From positions 1 through 51,655 of the forward strand of contig NZ_SPUM01000137.1 of NCBI RefSeq assembly GCF_004614195.1: a stretch of DNA of 51,655 nucleotides, given 5' to 3'. Shown one piece after another: positions 42,837-50,916 of this stretch (positions within the stretch are counted from its first letter, which is position 1; every line of letters begins with the position of its first letter). The notes beneath the pieces were generated by a model that was not told the origin of the DNA, did no database searches, and saw only the letters and a list, made by a program, of their open reading frames with translations. The translations under genes and the position numbers were made by a program. The stretch comes from Massilia horti. GTDB lineage: Bacteria > Pseudomonadota > Gammaproteobacteria > Burkholderiales > Burkholderiaceae_D.

Positions 42837-44225
42837 TCAGGCTGCGCCGGGCATAGGCGGCGGTGGCGGCGGCGGTGGCGGCGGCGCCAGGCTGAAGATA
42901 GGCGCCAGCTCGGCAATGCTTCCGGCTGCTTCCCAGCCGCTCATGCCCGGCTTCCACGCATAGGTAGTCGGCAGCAGCTGGCCGGTGCGCGCCATGTCTT
43001 GCAGTTGGGGCAACGGGAACGGCCCGACGGTCTGCCCGTTGATGTTCAGGTTGTACTGGGCCTGTAGCAACGGCGGCGGTGGTGGCGGCGGCGACATCAT
43101 CGGCGGCGACATCGGCGGCTGGGCGATATTGCTGCCGGCAACGTTCATCATGTTGGCCATCTGCCCACCCATGACGCCACCGACGGCCAGGCCAGTCATC
43201 ATGCCGACCGGATTGAAGCCTCCCCCGCCCGTGCCCAGGTCCATTGCCGTCATCTGCCCGAGATTGCTGGCTGCGTCGCGCAGCACCGAGGTCTGCTGGT
43301 CGAGCTGATGCGCGGCCAGGTGCTGGGTCTCGGTCTGCAGGCGCTGGAAGCGCTGGGATTCCTCGCGCTGGATGCGCAGCGACTCGCTCATGTTCTCGGC
43401 ATTAATCAACTGAGTCATGTCGATGTTGCGCATCCCCACCTCATTCTGCTTTTGGCGCATCGCGATTTCGAGATCGGCGGTCACCGAACGCAGCTGGGCA
43501 TATTCTTCCGTGGTCTTGTCGACCTCGATCGTGTCGACGTCCAGGCGCAACATGTTCACCCTGAAATCCTCGGCGAACGCCTGCGCCACGCGCGGCCTGA
43601 CCAGGTCATTCACGTCCAGCAGCTTGCGTTCGATCTGCAGGACGGGGATGCCGTGGTCGGACGGCGCGTTGCTGACAATGCCCTTGACGTTCTTGATCAG
43701 CGCGTCGCGCACCAGCAGGCGGAAGCGCTCGAGGTCAAAGTCGATCAGCCGATGCTGCTTGATGAAGGCACGGTAATCGGTGATGTTGAAGATCAGCGAG
43801 CCGCGCACCGCCACCTTGACCGGGAAGTCCAGGAAGCGCGGATCGAAGACATCGAAATACGGCACGCCGAACGGAATCTTGATGTTGCCGGCCAAATTGA
43901 TGAAATAGACCTCGGCCTGGAACGGCGACTGGCCGGCGTAAGGCAGCCCGAGAATGCTGCTGATGACCGGGAAGTTCGCGGTCTTGATGGTCTCGTCGAA
44001 CGGCCCCTCGATGAAATCCTGGTGCTGCCCGTCCGCCTGCTGGTAGACGAACACCGCCACCTCGCCGTCCTTGACGCGCAGGCTGCTGCCCCAGCGGATC
44101 GCGTTTTCCTTGGTGGTGCTGTTGGCCGAGCCGCTGGGCCGCCACTTCCAGACCAGGTAATCGGTCTGGTCGCAGCGGATCACGTCCATCGCGCCGCCTT
44201 CTGCCTTGTTCGAAAAGAGTCCCAT
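42837..44225 (-). CDS. SPFH domain protein with polyproline tracts and GYF_2 domain
   Basis: This 462-residue protein belongs to the COG4260/YdjI-type SPFH (stomatin/prohibitin-like) family. The SPFH core (about 20-270) includes GEVAVFVYQQADG, EVYFINLAGNIKIPFG and KVAVRGSLIFNITDY. A charged coiled-coil (about 270-330) and a Gly/Met-rich linker lead to a P-rich run, a GYF_2 domain (about 393-445: YNLNINGQTVGP to YAWKPGMSGW) and a terminal P10 tract. It has no membrane helix and probably assembles as a ring or cage at the membrane. Polyproline tracts usually need EF-P for translation. It is the second gene of a four-gene operon and shares its GYF_2 domain with the tubulin-like protein. Confidence 0.87.
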   Translation of the reverse strand: MGLFSNKAEGGAMDVIRCDQTDYLVWKWRPSGSANSTTKENAIRWGSSLRVKDGEVAVFVYQQADGQHQDFIEGPFDETIKTANFPVISSILGLPYAGQSPFQAEVYFINLAGNIKIPFGVPYFDVFDPRFLDFPVKVAVRGSLIFNITDYRAFIKQHRLIDFDLERFRLLVRDALIKNVKGIVSNAPSDHGIPVLQIERKLLDVNDLVRPRVAQAFAEDFRVNMLRLDVDTIEVDKTTEEYAQLRSVTADLEIAMRQKQNEVGMRNIDMTQLINAENMSESLRIQREESQRFQRLQTETQHLAAHQLDQQTSVLRDAASNLGQMTAMDLGTGGGGFNPVGMMTGLAVGGVMGGQMANMMNVAGSNIAQPPMSPPMMSPPPPPPPLLQAQYNLNINGQTVGPFPLPQLQDMARTGQLLPTTYAWKPGMSGWEAAGSIAELAPIFSLAPPPPPPPPPPMPGAA

Positions 44226-44260
44226 GGATCGATTTTTTCTTTCTTATGAAGGATCGGCGG

Positions 44261-45268
44261 TTACCACTGCTGTTCGGTGGCTGCCTCGCGTTTATCGGTA
44301 GCGGCCTTCGCTGCGGCCGCCTTCTCCCTGGCGGACTCGATGCCCTGCAGTTCCGCCGTCTTCTCCTCTTCGGCGACATGCTCCGCTGTCTGGCGGTAGG
44401 CCACCGCCTCTTTCTCGGCCACCTGGCGATTGGCTCGGCCCTGCGCCAAGGCGATTTCGCGTTCGAACTCGCTGCGAATCAGGCCGGCGACCTGCTCGGC
44501 CGTCTCCTGCCAAACCACTTTCATCTTCGCGTTCTGGTCCTCCTTGCAGCTTGTTTCAAGCTCCCAGCGTAACTTGCCGGCTTTGACCTTGGCGCCTATA
44601 AAGTCCTTCCCGCGCACGTCCTGTTCGATCGCCGCGTAGAGATTTTCCAGGCGCGACTTCTCCGCGGACGCGTCCTTGGCATAGGCCTGCTCGCATTCCT
44701 TCAGCTCTGGGGACCCCATGATGTAGAGGATGAACAGGACCCCCAACACCGAGAAGAAAATGAACTTGCGCTTGGCCTTGATCTTCTTTTCCTCGGACAG
44801 CTTGTGTTGTAGGCTCGCCTCGATCTGCGCGAACTCGGCCAGCGCCGCCGCCTCGTCCTTGTAGGCATGCTTGGCGAGGTTGAGTACCTCGATGAACTTG
44901 GCTCGCCAGTCTTCGACGTTCGGGTCCGGCTTGACGCTCGCGACTATCCTCGGCTGAATGTAGTAGATCAGCTGCTGCAGGTCTTCGCGTGAATTGGGCA
45001 CGGCGAAGTCCCGTATCACGCGCCCCTTTTTCTCGATAATGGCCTGATCGCGGGCATAGCCCTTGTAGCCGAGCGCGTCGACATCGCGCTCGATTTGCGC
45101 GAAACGTTCGGCCAGGGATGTGATCGTCCGGTTTGCCTCGACATCGAGTAACTCGTGCCCGCAAGAAGCGCAAGTCGACACGAAGGCGCCAAGCGAGGCG
45201 CCGCAACTGGGACACTTGTGGATACTGCCCTGCTTCTGCTGGACAGGCGTTTCTACTACTTCACTCAT
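44261..45268 (-). CDS. Zinc-ribbon, membrane and coiled-coil protein of the SPFH operon
   Basis: This 335-residue protein starts with a zinc ribbon (C19, C22, C33, C36; CPSCGASL and CASCGHEL). A helical region runs to about 165, a single membrane helix (FIFFSVLGVLFILYIMG, about 170-186) follows, and then a long charged coiled-coil (EFEREIALAQGRANRQVAEKEA). No named family is recognised. It leads the operon and is 35 bases from the SPFH gene. The arrangement parallels the 234-residue zinc-ribbon protein of the tubulin-like operon. A role as membrane anchor for the SPFH protein is a reasonable inference. Confidence 0.78.
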   Translation of the reverse strand: MSEVVETPVQQKQGSIHKCPSCGASLGAFVSTCASCGHELLDVEANRTITSLAERFAQIERDVDALGYKGYARDQAIIEKKGRVIRDFAVPNSREDLQQLIYYIQPRIVASVKPDPNVEDWRAKFIEVLNLAKHAYKDEAAALAEFAQIEASLQHKLSEEKKIKAKRKFIFFSVLGVLFILYIMGSPELKECEQAYAKDASAEKSRLENLYAAIEQDVRGKDFIGAKVKAGKLRWELETSCKEDQNAKMKVVWQETAEQVAGLIRSEFEREIALAQGRANRQVAEKEAVAYRQTAEHVAEEEKTAELQGIESAREKAAAAKAATDKREAATEQQW

Positions 45269-45670
45269 GGTTTCACCTCTTGCGCGCTGTACGGGAAGAG
45301 CTGCTCCCGATTACTGGAATCGCCCGAGAATGCGAACCCGGCATAGACCAGGGGAGCTTCGGTCTGCGCTGCCTGTGCTGGTGCTGGCAGGAGGAATACC
45401 AGTTGGCGCTGCAAACTCATTATCAATTATTTCCGCATACCAATATTGAAAGTTTGGCATGCTAGCACAGCGCGTCCGGATTGTGCGAAAAATAAGGGGC
45501 GCCGCCCCCCTGGCCGACAGGGACGAAAAAAACCCGTGATCTCACGGGGAGTATCACGGGTTGTCGAACACCCTTGGACGTCGAAACAAGCAATCGTCAG
45601 TACTTGTTCAGAGAAAAGTAACTGTTACGCCATCAGTGTTCGCGTTCACAATCTTGAGACCGAAAAGCAA
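45269..45670. other. Intergenic stretch with the terminator of the ElaB-like gene
   Basis: No gene is supported. It contains a terminator (45526-45562) and the upstream region of the zinc-ribbon/SPFH operon, where an A+T-rich stretch near 45420-45470 is the likely promoter area without a clear consensus. Confidence 0.7.
45526..45562 (-). terminator. Intrinsic terminator of the ElaB-like gene
   Basis: On the minus strand AACCCGTGAT and ATCACGGGTT form a perfect 10-bp stem followed by a T-run. It lies about 110 bases past the stop codon. Confidence 0.85.
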
Positions 45671-46321
45671 TCAATACTCGCGGCGGTTCCCGCCCAGGAG
45701 TTTAGCCAGCACGTAGCCTGCGCTAAGCGCGATCACCAGCGCGGTGGCCGGCTTCTGGCGGACATATTCCCTGGTCGATGCCATCCACTGAGTGGCGGCG
45801 TCGGAAAGCTGCTGCTGGCGCTGGCCGAGGCCCTGGCTGGCGCCGTTGATCATGTCGGTCATCTTGTCCACGCCCGCATGGGCACTGCTGGCCAGGCGGT
45901 CGACCATTGGCTGCGCGGCTTGTGCCGCCTTGTCGATCGTCCGGTGCATCTGCTCCGGATTGACTACCGAAGCGATCCCGCTTTGGCTGGATTCCTGCGA
46001 CCTTTGGCTGGAATCCTGCGACATGCGGCTGCCGCCCATGCTGACACCGCTATGGGTGGTGGCGGCGGTCCCGCTCATGGTGCCGGTTCCGCTCGATCCG
46101 ACGGTGCTGTTGCCCATGCTGCCGCTGCTACCCGCGCCGCTGGAACCCATCGAGCTGGTCGAGGCATTGCTCACGCCGCCGGTCGAGCTGGTACCTCCCT
46201 TGCTGCCGCCCGCCATCTGGTCCTTGCCCTGGTTGCCTGCGGTCTGGTCCTTGCCCATGCTGGTGCCCAAGCCCTGTCCCAAATTGCGTGCGCTTCCCTC
46301 GTTCGACTTCTGATTATCCAT
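45671..46321 (-). CDS. ElaB/YqjD (DUF883)-like membrane-anchored protein
   Basis: This 216-residue protein has a very long low-complexity N-terminus (about 1-110) made of Gly, Ser, Thr, Asn and Met, such as SSMGSSGAGSSGSMGNS. A helical segment follows, and then the DUF883-type C-terminus: EYVRQKPATALVIALSAGYV and KLLGGNRREY. ElaB/YqjD proteins of E. coli are tail-anchored in the inner membrane, and YqjD binds ribosomes in stationary phase. The classical proteins are about 100 residues, so the N-terminus is an extension. It is a single-gene unit with its own terminator. The role of the extension is unknown. Confidence 0.75.
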   Translation of the reverse strand: MDNQKSNEGSARNLGQGLGTSMGKDQTAGNQGKDQMAGGSKGGTSSTGGVSNASTSSMGSSGAGSSGSMGNSTVGSSGTGTMSGTAATTHSGVSMGGSRMSQDSSQRSQESSQSGIASVVNPEQMHRTIDKAAQAAQPMVDRLASSAHAGVDKMTDMINGASQGLGQRQQQLSDAATQWMASTREYVRQKPATALVIALSAGYVLAKLLGGNRREY

Positions 46322-46731
46322 GATGTATCCCTCGTAAAAATGTAGACCAACGCGGAGTAGACCGATAACTGACCATCACCACATTCTTGCCTGATTTCGC
46401 TGCAAACAAAACGAAGGCGCGAAAATGGGCTGTTCTACATCAATGGTTTTTAAGAGTGCTGCCTTGGGTCAATTCACTGATCTTCGCGACACCAATTCAG
46501 GTCAAAAGTTCCACAGATAGGAGACCATCCCCGCCGTTCGCAGTGTTGCGCGCCCGCCTTCCGGCGCCTGGTCGGACGCGGATCATGGATTCGCGTCTCG
46601 ATGGATAAAAATATAACGAATAGCTGGGATGCACTGTGCGCTGGCTAACAGAGCACTGTTACGGCTCGGACAGCGAAGGGGCTGAAAACACAAAACCCGC
46701 GCCTCTTGCGAGAACGCGGGTTGTGATGTTC
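46322..46731. other. Intergenic stretch upstream of the ElaB-like gene
   Basis: No coding frame or known RNA is recognised in these 410 bases apart from the tRNA terminator at the right end. The promoter of the ElaB-like gene must lie near 46330-46420, but no consensus is clear. Confidence 0.6.
46691..46722 (-). terminator. Terminator downstream of tRNA-Thr
   Basis: AACCCGCG and CGCGGGTT form an 8-bp stem on the minus strand, followed by TTGTGTTTT. It begins ten bases after the tRNA 3' end. Confidence 0.8.
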
Positions 46732-46807
46732 TGGTGCCGGAGATAGGAGTCGAACCTACGACCTTCGCATTACGAATGCGCTGCTCTACCAACTGAGCTA
46801 CACCGGC
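46732..46807 (-). tRNA. tRNA-Thr (CGU anticodon)
   Basis: The 76-base sequence folds as a complete tRNA: acceptor GCCGGTG pairing with the 3' CACCGGC-type strand, D-arm GCTCAGTTGGTAGAGC, anticodon loop TTCGTAA with anticodon CGT, and T-arm GTAGGTTCGACTCCTAT. The CCA end is encoded. It closely resembles E. coli tRNA-Thr(CGU). It lies 76 bases downstream of fbp on the same strand. It reads ACG codons. Confidence 0.96.
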
Positions 46808-46883
46808 ATAGAACGCAATTGTAGCAGACGAATTAGGAAACTTGCTAGTCCCGAAGTTGAGTCACCGGCAAGGCCCGGCCGGC

Positions 46884-47885
46884 TTACTCCACGTGGTAGC
46901 CGGTCACCTGCTCGACCTCGCTCTTCGAGCCGAGGAAGACCGGCACGCGCTGGTGCAGCGAGGTCGGGGTGATGTCGAGGATGCGCTGGCGGCCGTCGGT
47001 CGCGGCGCCGCCGGCCTGTTCGACGATCATCGCCATCGGGTTCGCTTCGTACATCAGGCGCAGCTTGCCGGGTTTGGACGGGTCGCGCGCGTCGGCCGGG
47101 TACATGAAGACGCCGCCGCGGTTCAGGATGCGGTGCACGTCCGCCACCATCGAGGCGATCCAGCGCATGTTGAAGTCCTTGCCGCGCGGTCCGGTTTTAC
47201 CGGCCAGCAGTTCGTCGATGTAGCGCTGCACCGGCGGATACCAGTGGCGCTGGTTCGACATGTTGATCGCGAATTCCTTCGTCTGCTCCGGAATGCGCAT
47301 GTCGCGCTGGGTCAGCACCCACGAGCCCATCTCGCGGTCCAGCGTGAAGCAGTTCACGCCATGGCCGGTGGTGAGGACCAGCATGGTCTGCGGGCCGTAC
47401 ACGGCGTAGCCGGCCGCCACCTGCTGCGCGCCCGGCTGCAGGAAGGCCTGCTCGGTTGGCGCGCCCATGCCTTCGGGCGCCTTGAGTACCGAGAAGATGG
47501 TGCCGATCGAGACGTTCACGTCGATGTTCGAGGAGCCGTCCAGCGGGTCGAACATCAGCAGGTATTCGCCCATTGGGTAGCGGTTCGGGATCGGGTGGAT
47601 GGTTTCCATTTCTTCCGATGCCATGGCAGCCAGGTGGCCGCCCCATTCGTTCGCTTCCAGCAGGATCTCGTTCGAGATCACGTCGAGCTTTTTCTGGACT
47701 TCGCCCTGGATGTTTTCGGTGTCGGCGCTGCCCAGGATGCCGCCCAGGGCGCCCTTGCCCACCGAGTGGCTGATGGTCTTGCAGGCGCGAGCCACAACTT
47801 CGATCAGCAGGCGCAGTTCGGCTGTGATGGCGTTGTTGAGGCGCTGTTCCTCAACCAGGTGTTGCGTGAGACTGACGCGTTTCAT
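46884..47885 (-). CDS. fbp: Class 1 fructose-1,6-bisphosphatase
   Basis: Fbp removes the 1-phosphate of fructose-1,6-bisphosphate in gluconeogenesis in the cytoplasm. The 333-residue protein begins MKRVSLTQHLVEEQRLNN and contains the metal site FDPLDGSSNID, followed by SIGTIFSV. The substrate region YPPVQRYIDELLAGK and GGVFMYPADARDPSKPGKLR come next, with YEANPMAMIVEQAGG near the end. The ATG at 47885 is preceded by AAAGGA; the longer frame to 47987 has an Ala/Arg-rich leader unlike Fbp. It lies downstream of pepN on the same strand, separated by a REP arm and a 33-bp tandem repeat. Confidence 0.96.
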   Translation of the reverse strand: MKRVSLTQHLVEEQRLNNAITAELRLLIEVVARACKTISHSVGKGALGGILGSADTENIQGEVQKKLDVISNEILLEANEWGGHLAAMASEEMETIHPIPNRYPMGEYLLMFDPLDGSSNIDVNVSIGTIFSVLKAPEGMGAPTEQAFLQPGAQQVAAGYAVYGPQTMLVLTTGHGVNCFTLDREMGSWVLTQRDMRIPEQTKEFAINMSNQRHWYPPVQRYIDELLAGKTGPRGKDFNMRWIASMVADVHRILNRGGVFMYPADARDPSKPGKLRLMYEANPMAMIVEQAGGAATDGRQRILDITPTSLHQRVPVFLGSKSEVEQVTGYHVE

Positions 47886-47975
47886 TTGGGTCCTTTGGTT
47901 TGTGGGGATTCGGTTTCGGGCAAGGCGTGCGCGGGGAGCGGGCGCTGCAGCGGCGGCGCCAGCGGTGTGTTCAAT

Positions 47976-48004
47976 CCGCGTGGGCACGGAGTGCCCACCC
48001 TACG
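47976..48004 (-). repeat. REP arm with GGCACTCCGTGCC core
   Basis: Read on the minus strand it has the CGTAGGGTG head, a GGCAC..GTGCC core and a CACGCGG tail. Head and tail are the same as in the GTGCGCAC family, but the stem differs. It directly abuts the pepN tandem repeat. Confidence 0.75.
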
Positions 48005-48100
48005 GGAAGCGTCACGGGCCTGGTTGGACAGGGCACGGGATGCGTCGCGGGCCAAGTTGGACAGGGCACGGGAAGCGTCACGGGCCTAGTTGGACAGGGC
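48004..48100 (-). repeat. 33-bp tandem repeat spanning the pepN stop codon
   Basis: There are three copies (48004-48036, 48037-48069, and 48070-48100 partial) of a unit containing GGACAGGGCACGGG. The rightmost copy contains the last codons of pepN. At the stop position (TAG in that copy) the other copies read TTG and CAG. Without the TAG the frame would continue as ARDASRALSN-type repeats. Confidence 0.9.
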
Positions 48101-50731
48101 TTTGCTGACGACTTCGCGCACGTCGTTGGAGAGCTTGGTTTGGCCAGCCACTTTTTCCAGCGCCTGCTTCATGTACGCCTGCAGCTCGGGCGTGTAGCGG
48201 CGCCAGCGGTCCATCGCGCGCGACAGGCGGCTCGCAATTTGCGGATTGAGCGCGTCCAGCGCAATTACCTGCTCGGCCCAGAACGCGTAGCCGCTGCCGT
48301 CCGCGGCGTGGAACTGTACCGGGTTCGCGGCGCAGAACGACGAGATGAGGCTGCGCACGCGGTTCGGGTTGCGCATGTTGAACGCCGGATGCTTCATCAG
48401 TTTGCGCACCTTGGCCACGTCTGTGGTCGCGGCGGTGGCCTGCATCGCGAACCATTTGTCGATCACCAGCGCTTCGTCTTCGAACTCGTCGTAGAAGCGG
48501 TTCAGCGCGTCCGGCGCCGCTGGGGCGTTGGCGTGGATCAGGGCGCCAAGCGCGGCGACGCGGTCGGTCATGTTGGTCGCATTCGAGAACTGCTCTTGTG
48601 CGAGCGCGAGCGCTTGCTCGGCCGGCGTCGCGCCAAGATAGGCCAGCGCCAGGTTCTTGAGCGCGCGGCGGCCGATCGATTCGGCGTCCGCGCTGTATTC
48701 GCCGGGAGTCTGTTGCGAGCGGTACGTGGCCAGCAGTTCGTTGTGCAAGCGCGCGCCGATCTCGGCCCGCATGAATTGGCGCGCCGTGTGGATCGGCAGC
48801 GGCTGCACCACGTCCATCTGGTCCGCGATCATGCTTTCCGACGGCAGCAGCAGCGCCTGTTCGCGGAACGCCGGGTCGAGCGTGTCGTCGGTCAGGATCT
48901 TGCGCATCGCCTCGACAAAGGTGTCGTCCAGGCTAAGCTCGCCGCCGGCAGCGGCCACCTCGGTCAGCTTGAGCAGGCGCTCCATCGACAGGCGCTGGCC
49001 GGCTTCCCAGCGGTTGACCGGGTCGCTGTCATGGCTGAACAGGTGCAGCAGTTCGGCATCGCTGTAGCCGTACTTGAGCACCACCGGCGCCGAAAAGTCA
49101 CGCAGCAGCGAAGGCGTCGGCGATTCGGCCACCCCGCTAAAGACAAAGTTCTGTTCGCTTTCCGTCAGCTCCAGCACCGCGGTGGTGCCCAGTTCCTTGC
49201 CGTCGATGGTGAGCGGCAGGTCGCGGCCGCTTGCTCCGAGCAGGCCCACAGCGACCGGGATGTGGAACGGGAGCTTGTCCGGCTGGCCGGGGGTCGGCGG
49301 GCACGATTGCGAAAGCTTGAGCGTGTAGGTCCTGGCCGATTCGTCGTAGCGTCCTTCGGCCTGCACCACCGGCGTGCCGGACTGGCTGTACCAGCGTTCG
49401 AACTGGTCCAGGTTGCGGCCATTGGCGTCGGCCATGGCCGAGCGGAAGTCGTCGCATTCGACGGCCTGGCCGTCATGCCGTTCGAAGTACAGGTCCATGC
49501 CCTTGCGGAAGCCTTCGCGGCCGAGCAGGGTCTGGTACATGCGCACGACCTCGGCGCCCTTCTCATAGACAGTGACGGTGTAGAAGTTGTTGATCTCGAC
49601 GAAGGAGTCGGGACGTACCGGATGCGCCATCGGGCCGGCGTCTTCCGGGAACTGCACCTGGCGCAGCGTGCGGACCTGGTCGATGCGGTTGACCGCGCGG
49701 CCGCTGCTTGTTCCGATCATGTCGCCCGAAAATTCCTGGTCGCGGAATACGGTCAGGCCTTCCTTGAGCGACAGCTGGAACCAGTCGCGGCAGGTCACGC
49801 GGTTGCCGGTCCAGTTGTGGAAGTATTCGTGGCCGACCACCGCCTCGATGCCCTGGAAGTCGACATCGGTGGCCACGCGCGGGTTGGCCAGCACGTACTT
49901 GGTGTTGAAGATGTTCAAGCCCTTGTTTTCCATCGCGCCCATGTTGAAGTCGCCGGTGGCGACGATCATGAAGCGGTCCAGGTCGAGCTCGAGACCGTAA
50001 CGCTCTTCGTCCCAGCGGATACTGCGCTTGAGCGACTGCATCGCATGGTCGGTCTTGTCGAGGTTGCCCTCTTCCACCCACACCTGGAGCAGCGCCTCGC
50101 GGCCGTCGGCCAGCTGGAACTTTTCTTCCTGGCAGACCAGCTTGGCGGCGACCAGCGCGAACAGGTAGGACGGCTTGGGGAACGGGTCTTCCCACTTGGC
50201 GTAATGGCGGCCGTCGCCGAGCTCGCCCTCTTCGACCAGGTTACCGTTCGACAGCAGCACCGGGAACCGTTCCTTGTCGGCGCGCAGCATCACGGTGTAC
50301 CTGGCCATCACGTCCGGACGGTCCGGGAAATAGGTGATGCGGCGAAAGCCTTCGGCCTCGCACTGGGTAATGAAGTTGCCATTGGAGACGTACAGGCCGG
50401 AGAGCGCCGTGTTCTTTTCCGGCGCGCACAGCGTTTCGATCTCGAGCGTGACCTCTTCCGGCGCGTGCGCAATGCGCAGCAGGTTGCCCTCGATGCGGTA
50501 GTCGCGCTTGCCGAGGGTTTTGCCGTTCAGTCGCAGCGCCACCAGTTCAAGTTCCTCGCCATACAGCTCGATTTCGCGCTGAGCGCTGGCGGGGTTGCGC
50601 CGCATCGTCAGCCGGTTGGCCACGATGGTGCGGGCAGGGTCGAGGTCGAAGCCGAGTTCCACGGTGTCCACCAGGTAGCTCGGCGGCGTGTAGTCCTTCC
50701 GGTAAATGGTCTGGGGCGTGTCAGTGCGCAT
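48086..50731 (-). CDS. pepN: Aminopeptidase N (M1 family)
   Basis: PepN is the main cytoplasmic aminopeptidase of proteobacteria and trims N-terminal residues from peptides. This 881-residue protein starts MRTDTPQTIYRKDYTPPSYL and has the exopeptidase loop GAMENKGLNIF (about 262) and the zinc motif HEYFHNWTGNRVTC (about 298). The third ligand Glu lies in SLKEGLTVFRDQEFS. Length and order match the PepN/alanyl aminopeptidase type. No signal peptide is present. The C-terminus ends SKALSN inside a 33-bp tandem repeat, discussed separately. Unlike the two secreted M1 proteins near 25-30 kb, it keeps the intact GAMEN. Confidence 0.95.
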   Translation of the reverse strand: MRTDTPQTIYRKDYTPPSYLVDTVELGFDLDPARTIVANRLTMRRNPASAQREIELYGEELELVALRLNGKTLGKRDYRIEGNLLRIAHAPEEVTLEIETLCAPEKNTALSGLYVSNGNFITQCEAEGFRRITYFPDRPDVMARYTVMLRADKERFPVLLSNGNLVEEGELGDGRHYAKWEDPFPKPSYLFALVAAKLVCQEEKFQLADGREALLQVWVEEGNLDKTDHAMQSLKRSIRWDEERYGLELDLDRFMIVATGDFNMGAMENKGLNIFNTKYVLANPRVATDVDFQGIEAVVGHEYFHNWTGNRVTCRDWFQLSLKEGLTVFRDQEFSGDMIGTSSGRAVNRIDQVRTLRQVQFPEDAGPMAHPVRPDSFVEINNFYTVTVYEKGAEVVRMYQTLLGREGFRKGMDLYFERHDGQAVECDDFRSAMADANGRNLDQFERWYSQSGTPVVQAEGRYDESARTYTLKLSQSCPPTPGQPDKLPFHIPVAVGLLGASGRDLPLTIDGKELGTTAVLELTESEQNFVFSGVAESPTPSLLRDFSAPVVLKYGYSDAELLHLFSHDSDPVNRWEAGQRLSMERLLKLTEVAAAGGELSLDDTFVEAMRKILTDDTLDPAFREQALLLPSESMIADQMDVVQPLPIHTARQFMRAEIGARLHNELLATYRSQQTPGEYSADAESIGRRALKNLALAYLGATPAEQALALAQEQFSNATNMTDRVAALGALIHANAPAAPDALNRFYDEFEDEALVIDKWFAMQATAATTDVAKVRKLMKHPAFNMRNPNRVRSLISSFCAANPVQFHAADGSGYAFWAEQVIALDALNPQIASRLSRAMDRWRRYTPELQAYMKQALEKVAGQTKLSNDVREVVSKALSN

Positions 50732-50825
50732 GGAAAGTGTCCGCTCTATACAGTGGGTGAAGTCCGCCTATTTTACCAACATGAGTTCGGGCGGTTCCGT
50801 TCCATTTCTTGTATCGGACTGTGGG

Positions 50826-50838
50826 GACAGTAACTGTC
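50826..50838. promoter_or_regulatory. Short palindrome upstream of the DUF4136 gene
   Basis: GACAGT-A-ACTGTC is a perfect 6-bp inverted repeat in the 185-base gap between divergent pepN and the lipoprotein gene. Its position about 80 bases before the lipoprotein start suits an operator, but no regulator is implied by the sequence. Confidence 0.3.
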
Positions 50839-50916
50839 TGTAAATTAATCTGCGAAAATTGAACGATAAGGTATCCTATGAAGTGAGAAAGGCCGCAAGA
50901 ACAAATGGAGAGAATT

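Noticed and set aside
46732..46807. tRNA-Thr as the attachment site of an integrated element
   Set aside because: Both flanks are ordinary genes; no integrase and no duplicated tRNA 3' end were seen in the window.
47886..47987. N-terminal extension of Fbp
   Set aside because: The added residues are Ala/Arg-rich and unlike Fbp; the ATG at 47885 has a ribosome site and the family N-terminus.
47900..50833. 977-codon plus-strand open frame opposite pepN
   Set aside because: It is a mirror of pepN codon bias in high-G+C DNA, with no recognisable domains.
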